In this document: positions 1 through 10,614 of the stretch, one piece after another
Layout: the number at the start of each line of letters is the position of its first letter
Position numbering within the stretch: position 1 is the first letter of the stretch
NCBI GenBank assembly: GCA_900312665.1
Contig: ONZQ02000012.1
Coordinates: 1,194,638 to 1,258,637 of the forward strand
DNA: 64,000 nucleotides
Reading direction: 5' to 3'
From: Cephalotrichum gorgonifer
Lineage: Eukaryota; Ascomycota; Sordariomycetes; Microascales; Microascaceae
The notes under the pieces: generated by a model
What the model was told of the DNA's origin: nothing
What the model saw: only the letters and a program-made list of their open reading frames with translations
The model's database searches: none
Position numbers and translations under genes: made by a program

Positions 1-123
1 GTGGATAATAAGAGGCGTGATGCAAGGACGCCCGCAGAGAAGGAGGAGCTCCTGATGGGCATGTCTCGAGTAGAGATCGGGAATCTTGATTGGAAGCATC
101 CCGATTTTAGATGGAAGCCGTAA
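1..123 (+). CDS. C-terminal end of an MFS anion:cation symporter (partial)
   Basis: An open frame enters from the left edge and stops at 123, leaving the last 40 residues of a protein. They contain the motif GMSRVEIGNLDWKHPDFRWKP-like ending, charged and cytosolic. The complete MFS transporter at 32873-34676 ends in the same way (LSVAEIQDLDWHHPGFRFRN), which places this fragment in the fungal allantoate/nicotinate permease-like (ACS) family of organic-anion carriers. All membrane segments lie outside the window, so substrate and start cannot be given. It is followed, after about 500 bp, by a Zn2Cys6 regulator on the same strand. Confidence 0.7.
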   Translation: MDNKRRDARTPAEKEELLMGMSRVEIGNLDWKHPDFRWKP

Positions 124-629
124 AGTCGAGATAAAGTAGACAGTATCTTGGTTCTGTTTCTTTTATAGCAACCTATTGGCGATAGTGTAGTTAGCCATGC
201 TCATAATCATGTCCAAAATATACAATGCCACGAATAGCGCCATTGGAGACAAATAATTAGGTTAATCCGGACAAGCCAGGCTTACTTCTGGGGCATATGA
301 TATTTCAGCCAGCGATTGATAACGCACATCAACGTAGCGACCACCTTTATCTAAAGCTCTTTAATCCCCCAATAGACGTTGGCAGGTGGATCCACCCGCC
401 AGGCCAGCAGCATAAGACATCAAGCAACCTCCTCCCAAACTCTAAGAGTACGATTACAAGCTTATGAACTCACGTGACAGCGGGGACTCTGGTCCCTCTG
501 AGCTTGCTGCAACCTCAGCCTCAATGTATTATTATCCAATGATTTCTCGACCTGTTGCTCTCTGAGTCCGGCTATAACCCCGCTCGGCACCCGGTCCAAT
601 TCCGGGCCTGAAACTGCATCCTGACAATA
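124..629. other. Intergenic region upstream of the first regulator
   Basis: This 506-bp stretch separates the symporter tail from the first regulator. I see no coding frame with recognisable content. It probably holds the symporter 3' end and the promoter of the regulator. Confidence 0.5.
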
Positions 630-3560
630 ATGGCTGGACGACAGTACCCGAACAGCCATCCAATTCCCGTCGGCGACCCGTTCCATCGCAATCTGGAACC
701 GTCGTTCAGCGTCCCGGGAGCCAATCACGATGGTCAGAGTGCAAGTGATGCCGCGAATCGGCCAATGAAACGCCGCAGGGCCATCATTGCATGTTCTCAT
801 TGCAGATATCGCAAGACCAGAGTAAGAAGAAAGCCAAATCAAGGCTTGGCCGTGGCTCAAAAGCCCACAAGGGCCTGACGCGCTCCTATATAGAACAAAA
901 CATGTCCTAACACTAGATTTCGTGGCGTAGTGTGATGCGGTCCGACCGAAATGTTCGGCGTGCGCTGAGCAGGGCCAGGACTGTGTATATTCACATTCAC
1001 AGCCTCTTAACACATCCGTGGCTTCAAGGGAGTAGGTAAAATCCTTGATAGCCCCGCACGTTTCCGCAACAAGTGATACTGACGGACCTCTCCATTACAG
1101 ACACCTTGAGTCCTTGGAGCTTAGGTTAGAAGCGACCGAGTCCAGGCTAAAAATTACCGAGCGCCGGTTGGAACAACTCAGCGGAAGGGTCGATGGGATG
1201 GAACACGGCAGTGAAGTCATGGAGCGCCCCTCTGAGAGATCTGAAGACCTGGCGGACAGAAGAATCCCGGAGTCGTCGATCAACGTCATTGAGCCCGAGC
1301 CAATTACACACTCTGCGGATGCTACTGATGGCATAGATTCTACCGATGGTGTGGGCTCGATCATGTTCACCAAAGGGGAAAGAGTCGACGCCGGATTCTT
1401 CGGTATTTGCCACGCCAGAACCCCTTGCACCAAGCAGGAATCTGCCATGCTGACCTCCGCACTTACAGGCCCATCCTCCAACATTTCTTTCACACGCGAG
1501 ATCCTCGGTGCAACCATGTCAGTGCTGAAAAGATCTGGAGCCGAATCTATTCCGGATTCGGACGATAAAGCAGGAGAGTTAATACACAACCACGTATTTC
1601 TGCTATCTCGTCCTACATCACCAGCTCCGTCGCCCGGCCAGATATCCGGCAGCGCTCGCCAACCATCTCTCAACCGCTTTGATCTACCCCCGGCCGACGA
1701 GACAATGCGCCTCATCCATGGATACTTCGATAATACGGGACTTCTCTTTCCATACATCCACCGTGACGGATTCATCAGGGCGTACAAGGAACTGGCAGCT
1801 ACAAATATTCGAAGCGTGCGTAAATCATGGCTTGGGATGCTGAACATGATTCTTGCTCTGTCGATAAATGTCTGCTACCCCAGTGAGCTTTCACAGCAGC
1901 AGCGCACAGCCGAATCGAAGATATTTTTTATCCGGGCCATGGCCCTCTGCGAAGGGCAGATACGATTCACTGCGAGTTTAGAGATCGGTTAGTTCAACCC
2001 CCTCCCCGGCCTGTTGCCATCATCCAAATCACTTACTTCAACCCCTCCTAATCTTCTTGTAGTACAGTTTCTGCTTTTGGTCAGTCATTATATGCAAGGC
2101 ACAGAAAGTTCTATCCAGACCTGGAACTTCCATGGCTTAGCGGTAAAGGCAGCGTACCGGCTAGGCCTGCATTCCAAACATGCGCTTGATCAGTACGGGC
2201 CTCTAGAACGAGAAGTGCGTCTTCGTACATGGCATACTTGCGTGTTGCTTGATAGGTACGTTCATCTAGCCTTCACGATGACTATCTTAACTGACTATTC
2301 CGTGGACAGAATCCTAAGCATGACGTTGGGCCGTCCGCTTGCAATCCCAGATAACCATGTTCGGGTCGAGGTGCCGCGCCCAGTTCCAGCTTCTGGCTCC
2401 GATTATGGTGATATTTCTGACATCTGGCCCTCTGACACCAGTCTCGAGTTTTACAACGCAAGCATGTATGTATATTTGACATCCCAGTTCAATAATAAAT
2501 TGCTAAAAGCGCATAGTTCCTTATACATGATCATGGGGCGAGTGCTTGATGTGCTCTACGGGAGTAATCTCGATTCCGATACACCTCCGGACATGTTCAA
2601 GATTGCCATCGATGTGTCTCTGATGGAAAATCAAATCTCAGAGGCCCAGAAGAGCTTCCCATCTACCCTGTACCCAGTTCAATTGTCCGACCTCATGGGT
2701 GGAACGAGGCCACCCGTTCGGACACTCAGGTTCCGGCTCATTCTCACCCTGCGATACCACAATCTCCGCATTCTCGCGCATCGGCCACTCCTGCAACGCT
2801 ATCTCGGGATCCTGCGAAGCCACCCGAGTGAACACAAGCAGAGCCTCAGCTCCCTTCACCAGGTCGGAGTTAGCAGCCTCCACATCTGCATGCAATCGGC
2901 GCGCACCATCATTGAGCTACTAGCATACACGACCAAGTCAAAGGGGGAAGATAAAGGATTACTAGGCGCGTGGTGGTTTTCTCTTTACTATGGTAAATGC
3001 ACATCCTGGGAAATAAATTCCGCTTTATGCGGGTTAATGTGGAAAAGCTGACCCCGTTCTATTTCAGTCTTCAATGCGGCCCTTGTAATCTACTCAGGCC
3101 TCTTGATCCAGTCGTATACAGAGGACCACGGCTGGCCCTTCTCGCTTAGCAACTCCGAGATACAACGAAACCTCTTATACCAGGCTGTCGATAGCCTCAT
3201 GTCGTTGGACAACGGCAACACGAGGGCGGAGAAATGCGCTCAGTACATCCTGAGACTTGATCGGGTCCTAGATTCGCTGTGTAAGTAAAAATTCCCGACC
3301 TTATATATCTGAAAGTCTTTGTTGGCTAACATCCTGATGCTTTCGCTTCTCTAGACACACAAAATCGCCCTAGGACCGATACTATTCCTGCTCTAATGGA
3401 CACTTTGCAACACGAGGGGTCGCGACTGAATGGCGGAGCCCTCAATACGGACTCCTATCATATTGAGCAGACGCCGTTTGAATTGGACTTCAGTGAATTG
3501 ATGGTCCCTGGCGACTTGGACTTTCTTAAGTACTTTGAACCAAGCCTGAATATATCTTAA
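630..3560 (+). CDS. Zn2Cys6 fungal transcription factor with Fungal_trans domain
   Basis: Spliced from seven exons: 630-821, 931-1031, 1101-1987, 2063-2255, 2310-2992, 3068-3280 and 3355-3560, giving 824 residues. The binuclear zinc cluster spans residues 55-82 with spacing CX2CX6CX6CX2CX6C and is interrupted by the first intron after RKTR. A basic patch precedes it, and a heptad-rich coiled coil (about residues 98-125) follows, as expected for a dimerising linker. The middle region holds the fungal-specific regulatory domain, with the usual GLAVKAAYRLGLH and GAWWFSLYY blocks. The second intron (1032-1100) removes an in-frame TAG at 1033, so a misread there would falsely truncate the protein. 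It is presumably a nuclear activator; its target genes are unknown. A short relic resembling part of it lies near 50 kb. Confidence 0.88.
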
Positions 3561-4556
3561 GGAAGCTCTTATATAAGTTACTGCATTTATATAGGAATAG
3601 CACATCATTCTATATATGTAATGCCTAAATCGAAGAGGGTTTCTTCCGCAATGCTTTAGTATTAATGTTGGGATAAACTGATAGAAGAGCTCAACTATTA
3701 TATCGACAGTAATGAATATCTATTAAAAGAGGAGTTAGTAAAAATGATTGAACCCTATGGTTACACTCTGTAATATTGTATCAAGACCGGCCCTCCAGGA
3801 TGTTGAGATGAGCGGCCTTGAAGTGGACCTCATGAGCAGAGACGCAATTGTCTCTACCTTCCCTGCGGAGATATACACGGGCCCGATCGCCCTGCAAGCG
3901 GACGTCGCCATCTATCTCACGTTCCTCCTGGTCCTGGCACACATGCCACGCCTGCTGAATCTACAGGGCCAGCATCGCCAACGCCGACTGGCGTCACAGA
4001 GGTGACATGTTAGATAGCTCCGTGCCACTAGATACACCTCAACATTTCTCCGCACGGAATGACGGGTTTTGTTTCTCCGTCCTTACAAACTAGTCTATTT
4101 TGGATAGGACCGTCTGGTCAGTGGTAGCTATAATTTTTATGGATTTCCCTGCAGGCGATTAGTGCCCCAAGTCCTGGACTGGTCTAGGTGAGATCGTTTT
4201 TGTACTACCTTTGATAACACTCAACTTTTGATTTATGGATAGCGATCATTCTTTCATTCCGTGTTGATTGCTCACTATGATCCAAACTCATATATCTAAG
4301 CGCCCATGAAGTAGATAAAATATCCATCAAGCTTTCATTGAGGCAGCCTTGGTTGCGTGCTTGTGCTCGGGTGCCGGAAGGGATGACCACTCTCGCTGGC
4401 AACTGTAGACAGCTGTTTCTGGAACACGTGCCGATCCTCGTCAGTTTTCACCATCTGATGGCCGAGCCCAAGCCTTCCACATTTGTCATCCCTGCAAAGA
4501 TGACAAACATGACCTAGTAAAGCGAACATAATCGATCAGACAGCAAGACCTAGGCT
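3561..4556. other. Gene-poor interval with an unassigned 85-codon frame
   Basis: About 1 kb lies between the regulator and the next gene. A frame at 3748-4005 (+) encodes 85 residues with one hydrophobic stretch (ALQADVAIYLTFLLVLAHMP), but I recognise no family, and its start and flanking splice sites are unsupported. The rest is AT-rich, with no other coding content that I can see. Confidence 0.4.
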
Positions 4557-4970
4557 ATGACCTGCTACAACGCCCTCATCCGCACCCACCACATCACCTC
4601 CCGCAAAAAGGTCGCCGCCCTAAAGCGCGCTGCGGAACGACTGAACTGTTCCGCTCTCCTCCGCTCTGGCGGCTGCCCCGGCATCATGTACGTCGAAGCG
4701 CGCGACAAGGACGCCGTCGAGTCGTGGGTAGGCGCCGTGCGGGAGCTGAGGTACAAGGACTTTCAGCTTGTGAGCCGGCCGGCTTCTATGGAGGGAGAGA
4801 GGGATGGGGGTGCGGGAACGGCGAAGACGAGAGGGAGGAGAGGAGGAAAGGAAAACGGGAGGCGAGACGCTGGGCTGGAGGAGGTAGAGAGTGTCAAGGA
4901 GTTTGGGAGTTTGATGGAGAAGAAGGGGGTTTTGGGGTGGTGGAGGAGGGGGATGGGGTACGTTCAGTGA
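4557..4970 (+). CDS. Small RWDD2/DUF1115-like protein
   Basis: A single frame of 137 residues. Residues 8-75 carry the pattern IRTHHITSRKK...GCPGIMYVEA...VESWVGAVRELRYKDFQLV, which resembles the C-terminal DUF1115/RWDD2 (Prp3-like C-terminal) fold: a His-His pair, a PG-I-VEG-type strand and a final W/Y-K strand. The remainder is a low-complexity, Gly/Arg/Glu-rich tail ending in WWRRGMGYVQ. Family members are usually longer at the N-terminus, so this may be a 3' exon or a shortened copy; a possible acceptor (CTAG) sits directly before the ATG. Function is unknown, and no link to the catabolic genes is visible. Confidence 0.5.
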   Translation: MTCYNALIRTHHITSRKKVAALKRAAERLNCSALLRSGGCPGIMYVEARDKDAVESWVGAVRELRYKDFQLVSRPASMEGERDGGAGTAKTRGRRGGKENGRRDAGLEEVESVKEFGSLMEKKGVLGWWRRGMGYVQ

Positions 4971-5338
4971 GCTGGAGGTGGGTGCTCGGGATAGGTTCCC
5001 CCAGAGTGAGGGAAAGCGTGAAAGCCTTCTGATGCCTGGGTCACTCCCCTCAGTCTCAAACGACTCCAGGGAACGACTCATAACTATGAGAGGGAGTACT
5101 CGCAACAAGAACTCTATGCCGGCTCCACCCGATTCCTTCCGATATCACGCCCGGAGGGGGGTGACTACGGGCTGGCCCCCTGTTGGAGTCAGGCATCTTA
5201 GGAGACCGAATTAGGAGAAAGAATTTTAGGACTACGAGGTAAGGGCAAAGAACATCCGAGGCAATGGCCTTTATACGGCTTGGCTAATGAGAAGTAACCC
5301 GTATTTATTCAAACAACTAGCGACCGGCGCCGACACCC
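4971..5338. other. Intergenic region between convergent genes
   Basis: This 368-bp stretch lies between the stop codons of the DUF1115-like gene and the P450 on the opposite strand. I see nothing beyond 3' flanks. Confidence 0.5.
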
Positions 5339-7167
5339 TTAAGCCTTTACCTTCTTTGCGCGCGACGGAATAGGTGAGACGCTCCACTGCTTCGTCTCGG
5401 GATCCAGACACGCCGACTCCGCCAACTTCCACTCCTTTGTAAGCAGCTCCGCCCTCTCCTTTGACCTGGGCGTGATCTTCGCCGGGAACGGCTCCGGCAT
5501 GCACACGAATCCCTGGGTCAGCTTCTCCTGGTCCGGAATGATCGGCTTCCCGTCCTCCCCGGTCGCAGGCTCGATCTTGAAGGCCCAGAGTATCCGGGAA
5601 ATGCCGAGGAAGAGGCTTCGCTCGGCGACGTGAATGCCGGGGCAGATGCGGCGGCCCGCGCCAAAGGTGAACTGGTCGCGCTTGCTCGCGTCCGGGTTAG
5701 CGGCCGCGTCGGCCAGACTCTGGTCGTCGTCCACGTAGCGCTCCGGGTTGAAGCGCCGGGGCTCCGGGTGGCGCTCGGGGTCCATGTTGATAGCCCACAC
5801 GTTGTTCATCACGCCGGCGTTCTTGGGGATCAGGTAGCCGTCATACCAGTCGTCCTCGGTCACGGCGTGCGGTACCGCCCCGAGGATGGTGGTGGGCATC
5901 CACCGCAGCGACTCCTTCATGCAAGCGCGCACGTATGGCAGGTTCTTATCGTCGTCCATGGTCGGCAGGCGGTCGGCGCCGACCACGCGCTCGATCTCTT
6001 CGAAGGCCTTCGTCTGGACCTCCGGGTAGAGGATCATGGCCTGCACGAAGGCGTAGAGGGTGCTGGACGTGGTATCGGAGCCGGCCTCGAGGAGTGTGCC
6101 GGCGATGTACGCCGCCTGGTCGTCGCTGAAGCCCTCGGACTCCTGCTGCGCCGCGAGCTCCTCGCAGAAGCAGGGCTTGATGGTCTTCTCCCGTACCTCC
6201 TCCTTGACCCTAAGCCAGTGGCTGAGGTAGAGCGCCTTCTCGCGCTTGTGCAGCTTCCTGGCCATCTTGCGCAGCTGCAGGATGAAGTCGGGCAGCATGC
6301 GCAGCAGGGGGAAGGAGTCGAGGATGGCGGCCACGCCGGTCTGGTTCACCTCGGCGAACTCGCCGAAGCCGTCGAACAGCTGCTTCATCTTGGGGTCCTC
6401 GTAGGTGGGCGTCCTCCAGCCGAAGACCATAGTCGTTGTGAGGGCGTTGGAGTAGCGCCGGATGTGGTGGAGGAAGAGGTCGGGCTGGGTGAGGAACTCG
6501 TGGAGCATCTGCTTGTTCTCGAGATCCTGATAGACGACGTAGGACTTGGCCGCGGAGACATTCAGGAGGGTGTGGATCATCTTGCGTGCCTTCGACGGGG
6601 TCAGCTTATGTCGACGAGGCATGGAAACATTCGATCTCGTTACTTACGTTTCGCCAGCGAGCGCTATAGGGCTGGAAGAAAGGCTAGGTTAGTACCTTCT
6701 GAAGTGCGACTCCAACAGGAAGGGAGGAGTAACGAACCATCATCAGTACTCTGAGGCCGCCGCTGCACAGCTCCTGGCCGACATATAGCTCCGGCCTATG
6801 GGAGTACTTCCCGCTCTTCTTGTCCAATAGATCCTTCACTGCCTTGTCACTAGACAAGATGACCATCGTAGTGGTTCCAAGCATCAGGCTGTATACGGGG
6901 CCATATTCGCGGGCCCACTTCTCAAATTGGAGGTGAGCATCTTTGGTAGGCATCTATCCACCATTTATCCGTCAGTAGCTATTCGGCGGGAGGGAGAACT
7001 ATTGGAGTGCTGAGCGGCCGCACCTGATGGATATTCCCGAGGATGGGCAGTGTGGGAGGCCCGGGCGGGTAGTTCTTTGGCCGCCTCCCGATCGACAGCA
7101 GCTTGATGAGCAAGCCGATGGCCACGGCACCCAGTGCTATGGTGGTCGGCTTTAAATGAAGCGACAT
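5339..7167 (-). CDS. Cytochrome P450 monooxygenase (membrane-anchored, CYP2-like fungal clan)
   Basis: Four exons on the minus strand: 7167-7024, 6953-6738, 6671-6648 (only 24 bp) and 6589-5339, all phase 0, giving 544 residues. The N-terminus has one hydrophobic anchor followed by the proline-rich hinge NYPPGPPTLPILG. The I-helix motif AGSDTT, the K-helix ExxR (KESLR), the PERF-type RFNPERY and the heme-binding FGAGRRICPG are all present, so the enzyme looks catalytically complete. Such class II P450s sit in the ER membrane and take electrons from NADPH-P450 reductase. The layout is like fungal P450s of the O-methylsterigmatocystin-oxidoreductase type. The substrate cannot be read from sequence; an aromatic compound is a guess from the neighbours. 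It diverges from the aryl-alcohol dehydrogenase at 8046. Confidence 0.9.
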
Positions 7168-8045
7168 TGTGTACTGAGGATAGGGTAGAATACACAGGCG
7201 GTATGGACAAGAGAAACTTGGCAATCGCGAGCTTTCAGCCAAGGGAAATAAATGTCGTGGAAGACCTGAAGTGAGCAAGAGGAAGCTGGGGAATTTATTG
7301 ATATTTTCGTCTCCCAATCTGAACCCATGGTCGTCATAGCGTGGGACCAGCGGCCTAGTTAACCTTCAGCGGCAAGGTGTGGACGTGACAGGCTAGCGGA
7401 GATAGTTGTGGGGGATCTGCAGGAGGGGGAGCTCGTGCGTCGCCACCGAGCTGGGGGAGAGTGGAGTGGGGCAGAAGGGTGTCAATGACGGCGGATGGTT
7501 GTCAATAGCTCACCTGTGGTTCGTGATTTCACAAATTACGAGTTACTGCCCGGTTTTTTGACTGTCATAGTACGACGTCGGAACCAGCAGTGGCGGTGGT
7601 GCGTGTGCAACTCCGTTGATGCTACATATATAAGAGGGTATTCTTGCTGGTGTATGTATAATTGCTAACACTTCTCTGTGGACACTAGCTACTACCCAAC
7701 CCTGGGGTCCAGGCAATGCACACACGATATATCGGCAGCCTAATCTTCTCTCCTAGCCTTCGGCTAGAAGGAGACATTGCCCCACGCTTGGTACCTCCAA
7801 CGCTAGCCCCGTGGGGAAGAGCTGCTCCTCGCCCACCTCCAACTCCGGCCCCACTAGTCGCGCCCAGACTTTCCCACACAGAAGATTTCATGTTCCAGCA
7901 TTAAACGCCCCCCCCACCCTTTAGATTAGGACGATAAGTGGCTATCGCCTTTAGACCGAGTACCGAAAGGCCCCTATTTCCTATTTACAGTTCCTGACGC
8001 TCGAATACTAGGAAGAGAGAATAGCATAAGATCAACATCATAATC
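7168..8045. promoter_or_regulatory. Divergent promoter region of P450 and aryl-alcohol dehydrogenase
   Basis: An 878-bp interval between two divergent start codons. No gene is recognised in it. It contains an imperfect hairpin at about 7749-7774 (CTAGCC-TTC-GGCTAG core), and the position implies that the promoters of both genes lie here. Confidence 0.5.
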
Positions 8046-9302
8046 ATGTCGCGTACGACCACAGCTCTCGTCGTCTCCGAGATCGGGGGTCCCTTCGAAT
8101 TACGCCAGGTCCAGCTTGACTCGATACGGCCGGACGAGGCCCTGGTTGAGATACACGCGACCGGTGTATGCCATACGGACTTGTCTTCCGCTGAAGGGAA
8201 ACTACCCGGTGCGCCGGGTGCGGTCCTCGGCCATGAGGGTAAGCACATAAAAGCCACAAAAGGAGGGTAGGGAGGCTTGATCACTGACCTCTTCTATTCA
8301 AATATATAGGCGGCGGAGTTGTCCTCGAGATAGGGTCGGAAGTCAATAGTGTCTCCGCGGGTGACAAGGTCCTCCTCTCCTTCTCTCATTGCGAGACCTG
8401 CCCGCCCTGCCTGTCGGGCCACCCTGCCTACTGCCACTCCTTCAACGACCGAAACTTTGGCGGGCGTCGCCCGGACGGGACGGCCGCGTTCCTGAGCTTA
8501 GACGGAAAGGGGCCTCTGTTCAGCACGTTCTTCGGGCAGAGCACATTCGCGAGGCATACGCTCGTCCATAAGTCATGCCTCGTCAAGGTCCCGCCGGAAA
8601 CGGACCTGGCTTTGATGGCGCCCCTGGGGTGCGGCATCCAGACCGGCGCCGGGGCGGTGATGAACACGCTCGGCGTTACGGAAGGGAGCAGCCTCGCCGT
8701 CTTCGGCGTGGGCTCTGTGGGTGTTAGTGCCGTGATCGCGGGAAAGGCGCGCGGCGCGAAAACAATCATCGCGGTGGACCTTCAGCCCTCTAGGCTCGAG
8801 CTCGCGAAGCGAGTCGGCGCGACGCACACCATCCTCGGGTCGGAGGAAGTTGTAGCGAAGATCCGGGAGATATGCCCGCCTGTGGGCGTCGACTACGCAC
8901 TGGACTGTACGGGGAATACAAAGGTCATCGTTGACATGATCGACTCGCTTGGGACGCGGGGGAGGGGCGCGACGGCTGGGGCGCCCGGTTTTGGGTCGAA
9001 GATTAGCGTGGATGTTATGCAACATTTAACCTACGGGAAGGAGTATGTTGGCTGCTGCGAGGGGGACAGCCTCCCTTCAAAAGTGAGTGGCCCTCTTGAA
9101 AAATCGTTCGACAGTCGAGGATTTGGAGCTAACCTGCATATCTTCCCGATTAATGTAGTTCATGCCCAATTTGATGGATATGCACAAGAAGGGGGAGCTA
9201 CCACTAGAGGAGCTGGTTTCATTCTACGACATGAAGAACTTTGAGACGGCGATAGAGGATAGCAAGACTGGGAGGGCACTGAAGGCAGTGCTCAAGTGGT
9301 AG
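8046..9302 (+). CDS. Zinc-dependent aryl-alcohol dehydrogenase (MDR family)
   Basis: Three exons, 8046-8238, 8310-9082 and 9159-9302, encode 369 residues. The catalytic zinc ligands are C42 (GVCHTD) and H63-E64 (GHE). The structural-zinc loop is complete with four cysteines (C92, C95, C98, C106). The coenzyme fold has GVGSVG followed by a D (VDLQ), suggesting NAD+ over NADP+. The closest type I recognise is the benzyl/aryl-alcohol dehydrogenase group (bacterial XylB/AreB-like), which interconverts aromatic alcohols and aldehydes. In this setting it would join the amine oxidase in supplying aromatic aldehydes to the aldehyde dehydrogenases. The exact substrate is inferred from context. It is probably cytosolic, with no signal peptide. 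Confidence 0.88.
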
Positions 9303-10614
9303 CGAAGAGACAACGATGTATCTAGTTTTCATGGTCAACTCTACGTTATTCCCTGCCAAAGAGCCGGATTACGACGCCACGTCGCTCTTACTGTGACAGC
9401 TGCACCTATATATACCGTCTAGACTAAAAGATCTAGTATTGATTGAGTTTGTAGCGATGAACTAGGTGCTTCGTATGCTGTAGCAACTATTCATATCCAG
9501 TTTGGATCGTGATATGACACCTTGAATACCGGGTGACCCTTCCGCTGTCTTGGCTTCCACGGATAAAACGCGAAATGATTTTTGTCCCCAGCCTGGGGTG
9601 GCGGGTATTGTTTGTTGAATTTTGGGTAAATACTGGGAAGGCTAACCTCGAAAGCCCGAAAAGTACCATTACGCAAACACCGTGAAGCCCCTGTTACAAC
9701 TTTCCGCCCGCTACTTTACCACCTTCATTTCCCTCTGGCATATATCCAGGTGGCATCATCAGCTGGACCCCACAGGAGAGGGCCCCACTTGGCGTCGGGT
9801 GTGGCGGTGGGAGAGCTCGGAGCTCAATGTGGGATGGAACCACCACCGGAAGCGGGGGTGGGCGACGGATTCCCGGATTCCCCAGCTCGGATTTCAAAAG
9901 TAGGCAACTGTCGGAGTCAATGACGACTGTTGGGAGAAGTGCTTGGGGATTCTGGAAATTAATCACTGCTGCTCACAACTTGTATAAATAAGCTAGTCTT
10001 CTTGTATAAAATGCAGCTTAGCTGGATGCTGATTTACATTCATTGAACCGAAGTGGTCGACCATTCGTGCACTTTGTGGCTGTGGGTCTCTCCTTATGGA
10101 CTTGGGCACAGCCTATTGCATCCTATTTCTACGGAGTACGAGGAAGAAAAAGATGCACGTGCTTTACCTATCCCCCTCTCCTCGGACCCTTCTTTTGGTG
10201 GGGGAGGACAGGTTCAACTATGAGGATTTTCTGGACTATGGATTGCACGAGGTGATTGATTGCATACATCTAGCTGGACTTACCGAAAATCTGGAGACAG
10301 AGTCCGGGGACATTACCTAATTTGCTCAAGTAACATTACCCCGCGCTACCCCGCATCCGTCCCAAGAACCGCGAACAGCTGCATGCCAGTGCCGGGTTCT
10401 TCAGAATTGCATTTCCGGTGGCGCTAATTGGCCGGGAGATCCGGGGTCCTTATTAATACCTGTGTGGCGTCCAAGTGGCGAGCTGCTTAAGCCGCAGAAA
10501 CTCCACAAGACTCCCCGCAATCTCGGTCTCCCTACGTTCCATGTCACCGTGATACCGGATGAGCGACTCACCGCCCGATCCCACCTCTCAACAAGGAATA
10601 GCCCTGAAACCAGA
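9303..10614. other. Gene-free interval upstream of the C2H2/Zn2Cys6 regulator
   Basis: About 1.3 kb without a recognisable gene. Short frames occur on both strands, but none shows conserved motifs. The right part should hold the promoter of the regulator starting at 10615. Confidence 0.5.

Noticed and set aside
1033..1035. In-frame TAG that seems to end the first regulator after its zinc cluster
   Set aside because: A GTAGGT donor at 1032 and ACAG acceptor at 1100 remove it and restore phase into a coiled coil, as expected for this protein type.
3748..4005. 85-codon frame with one hydrophobic stretch
   Set aside because: No recognised family and no supporting splice or promoter context; noted in the interval entry only.
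5630..6754. Long open frame (374 codons) on the plus strand
   Set aside because: It is antisense to the P450 coding exons, has a biased Val/Leu/Gly/Glu/His composition from GC-rich codons and shows no motif.
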